Shown: positions 17,701 to 24,936 of the stretch, piece after piece
Numbering within the stretch: position 1 is the first letter of the stretch
How the letters are laid out: each line of letters starts with the position of its first letter
DNA from: Magnetococcales bacterium WMHbin3
Lineage (GTDB): Bacteria > Pseudomonadota > Magnetococcia > Magnetococcales > Magnetaquicoccaceae
DNA: 35,019 bases
Reading direction: 5' to 3'
Assembly: GCA_002753185.1 (NCBI GenBank)
Contig: PDZX01000042.1
Coordinates: 1-35,019, forward strand
Made by a program: the position numbers and the translations under genes
Notes under the pieces: generated by a model
Seen by the model: the letters and a program-made list of their open reading frames with translations, nothing else
Told to the model about the DNA's origin: nothing
The model's database searches: none

Positions 17701-17931
17701 AAGATCAAGGAGAACAAGGAGAAGCGTTCCGCGAACCCGACTGCCAAGAAGAAGAACGCCAAGAACGCGAAAAAGCCGGGCGAGGCCGCCGCCAAGGAGG
17801 AGAGCACGCCGGAGAAGAAGCCCTCTGCCGCCAAGCCCGCCACGGAGGCTGCCGTCAAGCCGGAGAAAAAGGCGGACACCCCCTCCCCCCCGGCTCCGGT
17901 GGTGCGGCAGGTGGCCGACAAGGCCCAGTGA
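14713..17931 (+). CDS. Membrane Ser/Thr protein kinase with N-terminal DDEATV repeats and C-terminal Sel1 repeats
   Basis: Protein of about 1072 residues. The N-terminal segment has six DDEATV motifs. A Hanks-type kinase follows: GQGGFGLTY, Lys206 in VAVKEYLP, HRDIKPDN (316-323), LLDFGSAR with Asp337, and TPSYAPMEQY. One transmembrane helix lies near 480-505. Then come twelve contiguous 36-residue Sel1 repeats (about 529-960) and a Lys/Ala-rich tail. The kinase faces the cytoplasm; with a single helix the Sel1 solenoid would be periplasmic and could sense or bind envelope partners. GGAGG at 14702-14706 abuts an ATG at 14707 but is ideally six bases from the GTG at 14713, so the GTG is preferred. 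The Thr in each repeat may be an autophosphorylated docking site for FHA proteins (inference). Confidence 0.9.
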   Translation: MSEFGSGLSLAPREEDEWDAKAARVAPLAFTPLDDEATVVATPPRGRSPDDEATVMAPRKPAPDDEATVMAPAPRRPAPDDEATVMAPAPRRPAPDDEATVMAPRGPAPDDEATVMAVTQATSRTSPTTRSLDYGADDATASSAPPPAAEDEEGVPPPVKEPVNTDALPIGHMLMWYKIEKVLGQGGFGLTYKARDTRLNNYVAVKEYLPSQLASRGADGGIYPKSPEQEDAFIKGRERFLNEARTLARFKHPALVRVATFFEESNSAYMAMEFEEGESLGGVLKEKKTLDERELLRVVMPLLQGLQVLHAENIIHRDIKPDNIFIRKKDGTPVLLDFGSARRTDAGDSMTAMLTPSYAPMEQYFEDASRQGPWTDIYAMGAVMYRIISGRKPVGAPQRSNAIMRNQPDPLVPAVEVGVGRYSESLLKAVDLALAVVETDRPKTIQEWLKSVEVVLPDEELTGWERLMRMLPKDPKMRAAIFGVLLLILGGMGYGAWIVVNKAAGPRVLTQAEIQAKAIEALKNKAAQGDVEAMHEMGDRHVKGDGFPKDLTTALQWYRKAAQKGSAKSQFELAMAHATGNGVPKNEEKAVEFFEQAAQQGHMQAQYQLADALENGHGVKADPIKALEWHEKAARQGQAHSQHKMGLAYDTGNGVTRNDKVALNWYLQAAEKGVGEAQYKTGVFFQEGRATQKDAAKAAEWFGNAAQQEIPEAQYQYAMLLNKGVGIEKNPKEAARWIFKAANLDHAEAALQLAIMFERGAGIRQDAIQALKWYRKAADQGQLKAQLILAEMYRSGTGVDQNLQEATRMFALAAKQGNAQAQNGLGTHYRFGVGTGKDFDMAMEWFQKAAAQNQPDSQYHIGSMYENGEGVTLSYAKAMEWYRKAVEQGHTGALSNLGWMYEEGKGVRVNLNEAAKWYQKATLHGDARAQKNLAWMYEEGRGVRRNPILAYALYSLAALQNDKDAKRNLTLISQDMSPEQVRNGTTLARQLMEAVQKIKENKEKRSANPTAKKKNAKNAKKPGEAAAKEESTPEKKPSAAKPATEAAVKPEKKADTPSPPAPVVRQVADKAQ
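14812..15063 (+). repeat. Six in-frame DDEATV-coding repeats (42/48-bp period)
   Basis: GACGACGAGGCCACGGT recurs at 14812, 14860, 14902, 14950, 14998 and 15040, with spacings of 48, 42, 48, 48 and 42 bases. Copies differ mainly by a six-base insertion coding Ala-Pro. The near identity of the DNA points to recent tandem duplication and possible copy-number change. Confidence 0.92.
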
Positions 17932-17949
17932 TCCCGGAGGGGGCGGGCG

Positions 17950-18300
17950 TCATCCCGATGCGCGTTTCCGGCGCGGGGCGGAGAGGTTGCGGGTCACCCC
18001 GGCGGGTGGGGCGTTGAAGCGGGCCAGCACCTGAAACACCTCGGCCACGGTGGTGGCGGGCAGGCGCAGTTCCCTGGCGGTCTCCTCGATGTCGTTGCCG
18101 GAGAGCGCCCTTTCCAGCACTTGGCGCATGGCGGTCGGCATGCTGGCCAGGGCCGTTTCGTGGGGCGTGTCCAGCAGGAAGATCCGGCGTGGGCAGTTGG
18201 GGTCCTGGCAGAGATAGCGTTGTTTGCCGTTGGGTTGTTTGCCGTAGCGGACCACGTTGCGTCCGTTGCACTGGGGACAGCGGATGTCGATGACGGCCAT
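17950..18300 (-). CDS. Orphan IS1 InsA-like zinc-ribbon/HTH protein
   Basis: Protein of 116 residues. IRCPQCNGRNVVRYGKQ, then GKQRYLCQDPNCPRRIF, form a zinc ribbon like that of IS1 InsA. A helix-turn-helix region follows (DIEETARELRLPATTVAEVF), also in the InsA order. No InsB or DDE transposase reading frame adjoins it and no terminal inverted repeats were seen, so it is either a relic or a domesticated DNA-binding protein. ATG 18300 is preceded by GAAGGTG. It follows a 60-residue gene by nine bases and probably shares its transcript. It ends tail-to-tail with the kinase gene across 18 bases. The residues after VTRNL are basic and unlike InsA. Confidence 0.7.
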   Translation of the reverse strand: MAVIDIRCPQCNGRNVVRYGKQPNGKQRYLCQDPNCPRRIFLLDTPHETALASMPTAMRQVLERALSGNDIEETARELRLPATTVAEVFQVLARFNAPPAGVTRNLSAPRRKRASG

Positions 18301-18309
18301 GCGACACCT

Positions 18310-18492
18310 TCAGTGGAACAGGCGCGAGGCGCGTGCGGGAGCGCGCAGGCGCGACGCCAACCGGTTGGCCTTTTCCAGGTCCGCGAGTCGCGGGAACGGG
18401 TGGGGTTGGGCGGCGTGGAGGATATGGACGGGTTGCTCCGTGGTCCGGGGTGAGGTCAGGGGCATGAGGTTGGTGGTGACGACCGTGGCCAT
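18310..18492 (-). CDS. Small hypothetical protein, 60 residues
   Basis: Not recognised. The frame starts MATVVTTNLMPL and ends RASRLFH. It is supported by AAAGGAG placed nine bases before ATG 18492 and by its tight position nine bases ahead of the InsA-like gene. Composition is mildly basic with no transmembrane segment or cysteine motif. It could be a leader peptide for the downstream gene rather than a functional protein. Confidence 0.45.
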   Translation of the reverse strand: MATVVTTNLMPLTSPRTTEQPVHILHAAQPHPFPRLADLEKANRLASRLRAPARASRLFH

Positions 18493-18721
18493 GCGCGGTG
18501 CTCCTTTGGGGACGAGGGTGCCAATGGGTATGGATTCTTTAAATCAATTATCGAACATGCAACAACCATACCGATAAATTTTTGCACCCCGTTGCCACCG
18601 CGCGCGCAATTTTTCTTTGAAATTCTCCCGGCTTTTGGCGATCATGCCCCAAACGGCACGGATTGCCCGTGCCGTGCCACTGGGAAAAAATTGCCGGCAC
18701 GACTCATGACAAGGGACTCCC

Positions 18722-18964
18722 ATGCCATCGCTCAACAAGAAATTTTTCGCCTCCATCCTCCCCCCGCTCGACAAGACCGTGGACAAGTTGATGCGTACCG
18801 AGAAAAAATTGCACTACGTCTTTCGCGACTGCACCCTCGAAGAGTCCCCTTTCTGCCTCAATCTCGGCAGCATCCAGGAGATCTCCATGCGCGCCGACCG
18901 CGCCCACGACATCCTGCGCCGCGCCACCAAACGCAAACGTGGTGCATTCATGGAACCCACATGA
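18722..18964 (+). CDS. Small hypothetical protein, 80 residues
   Basis: Not recognised. The product (MPSLNKKFFASILPPLD...) is basic and mostly helical in character, with two cysteines (DCTLEESPFC) and a Lys/Arg-rich end (RRATKRKRG). AAGGGA stands eight bases before the ATG. It lies alone between the InsA-like pair, transcribed away from it, and the long AT-rich control region of the molybdoenzyme operon. Codon use looks like that of the neighbours, which supports a real gene. No function is proposed. Confidence 0.5.
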   Translation: MPSLNKKFFASILPPLDKTVDKLMRTEKKLHYVFRDCTLEESPFCLNLGSIQEISMRADRAHDILRRATKRKRGAFMEPT

Positions 18965-18994
18965 ACCCGTCATCCCGCCGTCTGGATTGCGGCC

Positions 18995-19008
18995 TTATTG
19001 TACAATAA
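18995..19008. promoter_or_regulatory. Perfect 14-bp palindrome TTATTGTACAATAA
   Basis: A fully symmetric 14-base sequence just downstream of the 80-residue gene, about 120 bases before the predicted start of transcription of the molybdoenzyme operon. It looks like a dimeric regulator site but matches no operator I can name. It lacks the stem-plus-T-run of a terminator. Confidence 0.45.
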
Positions 19009-19047
19009 AAATTTGTTTAAATAGTATGTAAAAATCTTCAAACAAAA

Positions 19048-19061
19048 TTGATGCAGATCAA
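19048..19061. promoter_or_regulatory. FNR/DNR box 1 (perfect consensus)
   Basis: TTGATGCAGATCAA matches TTGAT-N4-ATCAA exactly. The symmetry extends to 22 bases (19044-19065, AAAATTGAT/ATCAATTTT). Its centre is 33 bases, about three helical turns, upstream of box 2, so the two sites lie on nearly the same DNA face. Confidence 0.88.
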
Positions 19062-19080
19062 TTTTACCTCACCAAGATAG

Positions 19081-19094
19081 TTGACATATATCAA
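19081..19094. promoter_or_regulatory. FNR/DNR box 2 (one mismatch), class II position
   Basis: TTGACATATATCAA differs from TTGAT-N4-ATCAA at one base. Its centre (19087.5) lies about 42 bases upstream of the start of transcription inferred from the TATATAGT -10 region at 19118-19125. That is the classic -41.5 spacing of FNR-activated promoters, where FNR replaces a -35 element. Confidence 0.8.
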
Positions 19095-19117
19095 CCATTA
19101 ATAGAGAATAACCAGAT

Positions 19118-19125
19118 TATATAGT
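19118..19125 (+). promoter_or_regulatory. -10 region of the molybdoenzyme operon
   Basis: TATATAGT within an AT-rich stretch. No good -35 hexamer lies at 17 bases; the second FNR box occupies that place. The start of transcription would be near 19130, giving a leader of about 90 bases with a T9 run. Confidence 0.55.
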
Positions 19126-19220
19126 AATGAAATATTTAATTTTTTTTTAAAATACACATAATAATCACCAGGAGTCGCACCCGAACAGGGGTATCACAAT
19201 CCATTCAGAGGAGGTCGCGC

Positions 19221-22200
19221 ATGAATTTTACGGATCGATCCGTCTCACGACGGAGGTTCCTGCAGGTAGCGGGAACTGCGGGTTTCGGGGCACTGGCCAC
19301 CCCAAGCGGAGTGATGGCCGGTTACCGTTTTCTCTCCCCCACGACAGTGGAGAACCCCCTGGCGGCCTATCCCAACCGGGACTGGGAACGCATCTATCGG
19401 GATGTCTTCCGCCATGACAAGACTTTCGTCTTCATGTGCTGCCCGAACGACACCCATAACTGTCTGCTCAACGCCTATGTCAAGAACGAAGTGGTGGTGC
19501 GCATCGAACCGACCTACGGCTACGGCAAGGCGCAAGACCTCTACGGCAACCAGGCATCCCACCGCTGGGATCCCCGCTGCTGCCAGAAGGGCCTGATCCT
19601 GGCGCGCCGGTTCTACGGCGACCGCCGCGTCAACGGCGCCTTCGTGCGCAAGGGCTTCAAGATCTGGGCGGACAAGGGCTTCCCGCGCGACAAGAACACC
19701 GGCGCGGCCCCCAAGGAACTGATGCGCCGCGGCTGGGACAGCTGGGTCAAGGTTAGCCACGACGAGGCCGCCGCCTACCATGCCAAGGCCCTCTACAACA
19801 TCTCCAAGACCTACTCCGGCGAACAGGGCAAAAATTACCTGCTGGCGCAGGGCTACGACCCCGACATGGTCGCGGCCGCCGGAGGGGCCGGCACACGGGT
19901 CACCAAGTTCCGCGGCGGCATGGCCATGCAGGGGGCGTTGCGCATCTTCGGCGCGTTCCGCATAGGCAACAGCATGGCCCTGCTCGATCAACACCTGCGC
20001 AAGGTCTCCGACGACGACGCCAAGGGCGCCGGGGCCTGGGACTCTTACTCGTTCCACACCGACCTGCCGCCCGGCCACCCGATGGTCACCGGCGAACAGA
20101 CCAACGACTTCGAACTCTTCGACGCCGAGAACTCCAAACTCATCATCTCATGGGGCATGAACTGGATCTCCACCAAAATGCCCGACGGCCACTGGCTCAC
20201 CGACGCCCGCATGAAGGGCGCCAAGACCGTGGCGGTCACCGTGGAATACTCCTCCACCGCCAACAAGAGCGACGACGTGCTGGTCATCCGCCCCGGCACC
20301 GACCCCGCCTTCGCCCTCGGCCTGGCACAGGTGATCCTTGGCGAAAACCTCCTCGATGTCCCATTCGTCAAGCGCTTCACCGACCTGCCCACCCTGGTGC
20401 GCATGGATACCCTGGAGCGCCTCAAGGCCACCGACATCATCGCCGGTCACAAGAACGGAACCCTGACCAACTTTACCAATGTCATCGCCAAGGGCGAAAA
20501 AGCCCCGCCCCCCCTCAAGCAGAAAGGGGTGCAGATCCCGGAAGCCCTGGCCGGAGAATTCGGCGATTTCGTGGTCTGGGACACCAAGACCAACCAACCC
20601 AAGGCCGTGGGCCATGACCAGATCGGCACCCACTTCGACGCCCTGGGGATCGATCCGGCCCTCACCGGCGGGTTCGAGGTGACCACCACCGACGGCAAAA
20701 AAGTCCAGGTGCGCACCGTGCTCGACCTCACCAGGCAGTATCTGGACGCCAACATGACCCCGGAACAGGTCAAAAAGATCACCTGGGCGCCCGAGGCCGG
20801 CATCCGCTCCCTGGCCCGCGACATCGCCGCCAACAATGGCAAGACCCTCTTTGCCACCGGCATGGGACCCAATCAGTTCTGGAACAACGACCTCAAGGAC
20901 CGCGCCATCTTTCTGGTGGCCGCCCTCACCGGCAACCTGGGCCGCCACGGCGGCAACGTCGGCAGCTACGCCGGCGTCTACAAAAACACCCTCTTCACCG
21001 GCGTGCCCCGCTGGACCCTGGAGGATCCCTTCAATCCGCAACTCGACGCCACTGGCCCGGTCAAACCCCGGCTCTGCCTGCGCCCCGAGTCCATGCACTA
21101 CTGGGCCAACGGCGAACGGGTGATGAAGGCCGGCAACAAGAAAATCACCACCGGCGCCCACATGCCCACCCCGACCAAGGCCATCTGGCAGGTCAACTCC
21201 AACTCCAGCCTGGGCAACCAGAAGGGCCACTACGACGTGGTCTTCAACACCCTGCCCAAGTCGGAACTGGTGGTCTACAACGAATGGTGGTGGACCGCCT
21301 CGTGCGAGTATTCCGATATCGTCTATGGCGTGGACTCCTGGGTGGAACTCAAATATCCCGACTTCACGGGTTCCAACACCAATCCGTTCATGCAGGCTTA
21401 TCCCACCACGCCCCTGAAACGGGTCTTCAACACCATCTCCGACAACGACACCTACGCCCTGGTCGCCAAACACCTGGCCAAGCTCACCGGTGACGACCGC
21501 TTCAACAAGATGTGGAAGTTCATCGTCGATAACCGCGCCGATGTCTATCTGCAACGGATCATCGACGGCTCCACCCCTCTGAAGGGCTACGACTTCAACG
21601 CCCTGGTGGCCCTGGCCAAGAAGGGCATCCCGGCCCTGATGAACACCCGCACCTATCCGCGTATCAACAGCTACGAGCAGGTGGAGGAGTCCCGGCCCTG
21701 GCACACCAAGACCGGACGCCTGGAGTTCTACCGCCCCGAAATCGAGTTCATCGAGGCGGGCGAAAACCTGATCGTGCATCGCGAACCCTCGGACGCCACC
21801 TTCCACGAGCCATGCGCCATTGTGGCGGCGGCCCATCCGGCCATCACCCCCAAGACCCCGGCCCAGTGGGGCATCGCCGCCGATGATCGCACCCATATCA
21901 CCCGGCAGATGCGCAACACCGTCATGAGCGTCGATGAGGTGGTCGCCTCCAGGCATCCCCTCAATGCACGGGGGTGGACCTACATCTTCCACACCCCCAA
22001 ATACCGCCATGGCGCCCACACCACCCCCATTGACACCGATTTCATGTCCGTGCTGTTCGGGCCGTTCGGCGACATGTACCGCCGCGACAAGCGCATGCCA
22101 TCGGTGGGCGAGATGTACGTGGACATGCATCCCGAGGACGCCCGCAGCATGGGGATCAACGACGGCGACTACGTCTACGTGGACGGCGACCCCAACGACC

Positions 22201-22709
22201 TGCCGTTCCGGGGCTGGAACGACCCCGAACGCAAGGCCGAATACAAGGTCGCGCGCCTCATGTGCCGCGCCCGCTACTATCCGGGAACCCCGCGCGGGGT
22301 GACCCGCATGTGGTTCAACGGCTACATGGCCACGCCGGGTTCGGTGAAGGCTCACGAAACCCGCGAGGACGGCCTGGCGAAAAATGCCGAGACCAACTAT
22401 CAGGCCCTCTTTCGCTACGGCGGTCACCAGAGCCTCACCCGCTCCTGGCTGAAACCCACCCACCAGACCCAGACCCTGATCTCCCGGAAGTCCTGGACCA
22501 ACGAGGTGACCAAGGGGTTCAACGTGGATGTCCATTGCGTCACCAACGCCCCGCGCGAATCCATCGCCAAGTTCACCAAGGCGGAAGACGGCGGGATCGG
22601 CGGCAAGGGGCTGTGGCGTCCGGCGGCGCTCGGGCTGCGTCCGACCAACGAGAGCTTAGCGATGAAAAACTATCTGGCCGGTGGTTTCGTCACCATCGCC
22701 AAAACCTGA
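19221..22709 (+). CDS. nxrA: NXR/NarG-clade molybdopterin oxidoreductase, catalytic subunit (periplasmic)
   Basis: Type II DMSO-reductase family protein of 1162 residues, the length of Nitrospira/anammox NxrA. SRRRFLQVAG (9-18) is a Tat signal, so it is exported folded. The FS0 [4Fe-4S] site reads C73-x3-D77-x3-C81 with C120 or C121 as distal ligand; Asp in place of Cys or His is the NXR-type pattern. HTDLPPGHPMVTGEQTND carries Asp281, the expected Mo ligand. The blocks THNCLLNAYVKN, RWDPRCCQKGL, FATGMGPNQF, NEWWWTASCEYSDIV and FHTPKYRHGAHTTP resemble NxrA from memory. The enzyme interconverts nitrate and nitrite; direction is not set by sequence, but the FNR boxes upstream favour nitrate reduction. 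AGAGGAGG precedes ATG 19221. Perchlorate, selenate or chlorate reductase is a less likely alternative. Confidence 0.87.
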   Translation: MNFTDRSVSRRRFLQVAGTAGFGALATPSGVMAGYRFLSPTTVENPLAAYPNRDWERIYRDVFRHDKTFVFMCCPNDTHNCLLNAYVKNEVVVRIEPTYGYGKAQDLYGNQASHRWDPRCCQKGLILARRFYGDRRVNGAFVRKGFKIWADKGFPRDKNTGAAPKELMRRGWDSWVKVSHDEAAAYHAKALYNISKTYSGEQGKNYLLAQGYDPDMVAAAGGAGTRVTKFRGGMAMQGALRIFGAFRIGNSMALLDQHLRKVSDDDAKGAGAWDSYSFHTDLPPGHPMVTGEQTNDFELFDAENSKLIISWGMNWISTKMPDGHWLTDARMKGAKTVAVTVEYSSTANKSDDVLVIRPGTDPAFALGLAQVILGENLLDVPFVKRFTDLPTLVRMDTLERLKATDIIAGHKNGTLTNFTNVIAKGEKAPPPLKQKGVQIPEALAGEFGDFVVWDTKTNQPKAVGHDQIGTHFDALGIDPALTGGFEVTTTDGKKVQVRTVLDLTRQYLDANMTPEQVKKITWAPEAGIRSLARDIAANNGKTLFATGMGPNQFWNNDLKDRAIFLVAALTGNLGRHGGNVGSYAGVYKNTLFTGVPRWTLEDPFNPQLDATGPVKPRLCLRPESMHYWANGERVMKAGNKKITTGAHMPTPTKAIWQVNSNSSLGNQKGHYDVVFNTLPKSELVVYNEWWWTASCEYSDIVYGVDSWVELKYPDFTGSNTNPFMQAYPTTPLKRVFNTISDNDTYALVAKHLAKLTGDDRFNKMWKFIVDNRADVYLQRIIDGSTPLKGYDFNALVALAKKGIPALMNTRTYPRINSYEQVEESRPWHTKTGRLEFYRPEIEFIEAGENLIVHREPSDATFHEPCAIVAAAHPAITPKTPAQWGIAADDRTHITRQMRNTVMSVDEVVASRHPLNARGWTYIFHTPKYRHGAHTTPIDTDFMSVLFGPFGDMYRRDKRMPSVGEMYVDMHPEDARSMGINDGDYVYVDGDPNDLPFRGWNDPERKAEYKVARLMCRARYYPGTPRGVTRMWFNGYMATPGSVKAHETREDGLAKNAETNYQALFRYGGHQSLTRSWLKPTHQTQTLISRKSWTNEVTKGFNVDVHCVTNAPRESIAKFTKAEDGGIGGKGLWRPAALGLRPTNESLAMKNYLAGGFVTIAKT

Positions 22710-22735
22710 CCACCGACCGAGCAAGGAGCTGACTC

Positions 22736-23863
22736 ATGCCGAAAGTATACAACTGGCAAATCGGACGCGAGATGGAGTATCTCTACGCCGACGCGCGCCC
22801 CAAAAAGCAGTTCGCCATGGTGATGGACACCAACAAGTGCATCGCCTGCCAGACCTGCACCGTGGCCTGCAAGACCACCTGGACCTCCGGACGGGGACAG
22901 GAGTACATGTTCTGGAACAACGTCGAAACCAAACCCTATGGCTTCTATCCCCTGGGCTGGGATGTCAAGGTCCTGGACAAGCTGGGGGTGCAACCCATCG
23001 ACGGCGCGATCTACAAGGGCAAGACCATCTTCGAGGCCGCCCCGGAAGGGGAACGGGTCTTGGGCTATCTCCCCGATGACCTGGACTATGCCCATCCCAA
23101 CCTCAGCGAGGACGACTCGGTGGGGAGCATGACCCAGGGCGCTTTCATGCAGTTGCCCCACATGCAGTGGATGCACTATCTCCCCCGGATCTGCAATCAT
23201 TGCACCTATCCGGCCTGCGTGGGCGCCTGCCCCCGCCAGTCGGCCTACAAACGGCCCGAGGACGGCATCGTCCTCATCGACCAGATGCGCTGCCGCGGCT
23301 ATCGCGAATGCGTGCGGGGCTGTCCCTACAAAAAGCCCTTCTTCAACAGCATCACCCGTGTCTCCGAGAAGTGCATCGGCTGCTACCCGGCCGTGGAGGA
23401 CGGACGTCAGACCCAGTGTACGGTCACCTGTATCGGCAAGATCCGCCTGCAGGGGTTCATCACCACCCCGCAACAGGCCCGCGAGGACAACCCGCTGGAT
23501 TACATCATCCATATCGCCAAGATCGCGCGTCCCCTCTATCCCCAATTGGGGCTGGAGCCGAACGTCTACTACATCCCGCCCGTGCATGTGCCGCCGCCCT
23601 ATCTCAAGCAGTTGTTCGGCGCCGATGTCGAGGCGGCCGTAAACGGCTACCGCAAGGCCATGGACGACAAGAAGCTGCTGGGCGCCCTGCTGTTGTTCGG
23701 CGCAACCTCCGACATCACGCACCACTTCAAGGTGACGGATCGTTTCGCCATCGCCTACAACGAAAAGGGCGACGAACTGGTGCGCGTGCCGTTCAAGGAG
23801 CCGATCTACCTGCGGCCTGCCTTTGACGAAGCGTATCAAACCGTCCGCAGCAATATCACCTGA
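22736..23863 (+). CDS. nxrB: NXR/NarH-clade iron-sulfur subunit
   Basis: Electron-transfer partner of 375 residues with four cluster motifs: C35-x2-C38-x2-C41-x3-C45; C153-x2-C156-x4-C161-x3-C165; C186, Tyr189, C192, C196 (CRGYREC, a non-cysteine in second place, so [3Fe-4S] expected); and C213, C216, C228, C232. The opening PKVYNWQIGREMEYLY, the phrase MFWNNVETKPYG and the ending EPIYLRPA resemble NxrB. There is no signal peptide; it would be carried out by the Tat signal of the A subunit. AAGGAG precedes the ATG. It lies 26 bases after the catalytic gene. It lacks part of the insertion seen around residues 80-150 in Nitrospira NxrB, so it is shorter than that family's roughly 430 residues. 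Confidence 0.88.
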   Translation: MPKVYNWQIGREMEYLYADARPKKQFAMVMDTNKCIACQTCTVACKTTWTSGRGQEYMFWNNVETKPYGFYPLGWDVKVLDKLGVQPIDGAIYKGKTIFEAAPEGERVLGYLPDDLDYAHPNLSEDDSVGSMTQGAFMQLPHMQWMHYLPRICNHCTYPACVGACPRQSAYKRPEDGIVLIDQMRCRGYRECVRGCPYKKPFFNSITRVSEKCIGCYPAVEDGRQTQCTVTCIGKIRLQGFITTPQQAREDNPLDYIIHIAKIARPLYPQLGLEPNVYYIPPVHVPPPYLKQLFGADVEAAVNGYRKAMDDKKLLGALLLFGATSDITHHFKVTDRFAIAYNEKGDELVRVPFKEPIYLRPAFDEAYQTVRSNIT

Positions 23864-23883
23864 CCTGGGGGAGTGCGACATCT

Positions 23884-24837
23884 ATGAAAGGGATCATGAA
23901 ACTGTTGTATTGCGCTGCCTTGAGCGCGGGACTGGCGGGATGCGCCGGTACCACGGACACGGCCGCTCCCGCCACGGGCGCCGAGGAGAAACCGGCCGTC
24001 TCCAGTTCCCAGGCCGCCCATTACGCCGCGATGATGGCCAAGCCAGCGCCCGCTCCGGAAGGTGGGGTGACGGCCAACCGCATTCCCGGCGCCGCGCCCA
24101 TGCTCGACCCCTTCGCCAAGGAGTGGGATCAGGCCAAGCCGGTCTCCGTGACCATGACGCCGCAAGTCGTGGCCACGCCCACCAACCCCAAGCCGGCCAT
24201 CGCCGATCTGTCGGTGCGTTCCCTGCACAACGGCCAATGGCTGGGCGTACTGATCGAGTGGAAGGATGCCAGCAAGAGCGACCGTCTGGTGCCGGATCGC
24301 TTCGGCGATCAGGTGGCGGTGGAGATTCCCGTCGCCTATCGTGCCGACACCCCGCCCAATCCCATGATGGGCGCTCCGGGCGAGCCGGTGAACATCATCC
24401 AATGGCGCGCCGCGTTCCAGGCCGATCTCGACCGCAAGCGCGAGATCACGGTGCGGGACCTCTATCCCAATGCCGCCAGCGACCTCTATCCGGACCAGGT
24501 CCTGAAGACGCAGGATGTCCGCTCGTACACCGGCGCGGCCGGGGTGGACAACCCGGTGGCCAAGCATCGCGACAGCCCGGTGTTGGACCAGGTGGCCGAA
24601 GGGTTCGGCACCCTGACCACCAAACCGCACCAGGAGGCCGATGGCCGCGGGGTGTGGAAGGATGGCAAGTGGCGCGTGGTGATCACCACCCCCATGTCGG
24701 CGGTCGCTGCCAATGCGCCGCGTCTGAACCCGGGCGAGAACACGGTGGTCTCCTTCGCGGTATGGGAAGGCTCCTCCCAGGAAGTGGGCGCCCGCAAGGC
24801 CTGGTCGGACTGGGTGCCGTTGAAGCTGGCCAAGTAA
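23884..24837 (+). CDS. Haem-b-binding gamma subunit (ethylbenzene dehydrogenase-related), lipoprotein
   Basis: Protein of 317 residues. The N-terminus has a short hydrophobic segment ending LAGC, a lipobox with Cys20, so it is an outer- or inner-membrane-anchored periplasmic lipoprotein. A low-complexity Ala/Pro linker follows to about residue 70. The rest matches the EBDH-type beta-sandwich that holds one haem b: PNPMMGAPGEPVNIIQWRA with candidate Met ligand 161 or 162, GFGTLTTKPHQ with candidate Lys247, and the closing WSDWVPLKL. It should pass electrons between the B subunit and a periplasmic cytochrome c or the quinone pool. It starts 20 bases after the B gene behind GGGGGAG; a second ATG at 23896 is possible. 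NxrC or a SerC/DdhC-like subunit are equivalent names. Confidence 0.83.
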   Translation: MKGIMKLLYCAALSAGLAGCAGTTDTAAPATGAEEKPAVSSSQAAHYAAMMAKPAPAPEGGVTANRIPGAAPMLDPFAKEWDQAKPVSVTMTPQVVATPTNPKPAIADLSVRSLHNGQWLGVLIEWKDASKSDRLVPDRFGDQVAVEIPVAYRADTPPNPMMGAPGEPVNIIQWRAAFQADLDRKREITVRDLYPNAASDLYPDQVLKTQDVRSYTGAAGVDNPVAKHRDSPVLDQVAEGFGTLTTKPHQEADGRGVWKDGKWRVVITTPMSAVAANAPRLNPGENTVVSFAVWEGSSQEVGARKAWSDWVPLKLAK

Positions 24838-24867
24838 TCCCAGCGTGGCCTTGACGGCATGATGTCG

Positions 24868-24906
24868 GGAGAGCCAGGATGAAGAGTCCTGGCTCTCCTT
24901 TGTATT
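24868..24906 (+). terminator. Rho-independent terminator after the haem subunit gene
   Basis: A perfect 12-bp stem GGAGAGCCAGGA (24868-24879) and TCCTGGCTCTCC (24887-24898) with a seven-base loop is followed by TTTGTATTTTATT. It sits between the haem subunit and the torD-like gene, so the chaperone is made by read-through or from its own promoter. Confidence 0.85.
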
Positions 24907-24936
24907 TTATTGTTTGATTATCGGAGCACCGCGCGC

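Noticed and set aside
17950..18492. Complete IS1-type insertion sequence
   Set aside because: No InsB frame, no frameshift window and no terminal inverted repeats were found around the InsA-like gene.
18655..18673. GGCACGG/CCGTGCC stem-loop as a terminator
   Set aside because: Seven-base stem with no T-run on either strand at the right place, lying just upstream of a start codon; no role can be assigned.
20148..22535. 795-codon minus-strand open frame opposite the NXR-like catalytic gene
   Set aside because: Antisense of a strongly conserved gene; the low-complexity Val/Gly/His product is typical of reverse-frame GC-rich DNA.
19221..22709. Plain cytoplasmic respiratory NarG
   Set aside because: The Tat signal, the haem lipoprotein of the EBDH type in place of NarI, and the C-x3-D-x3-C FS0 motif all point to the periplasmic NXR/pNar clade instead.
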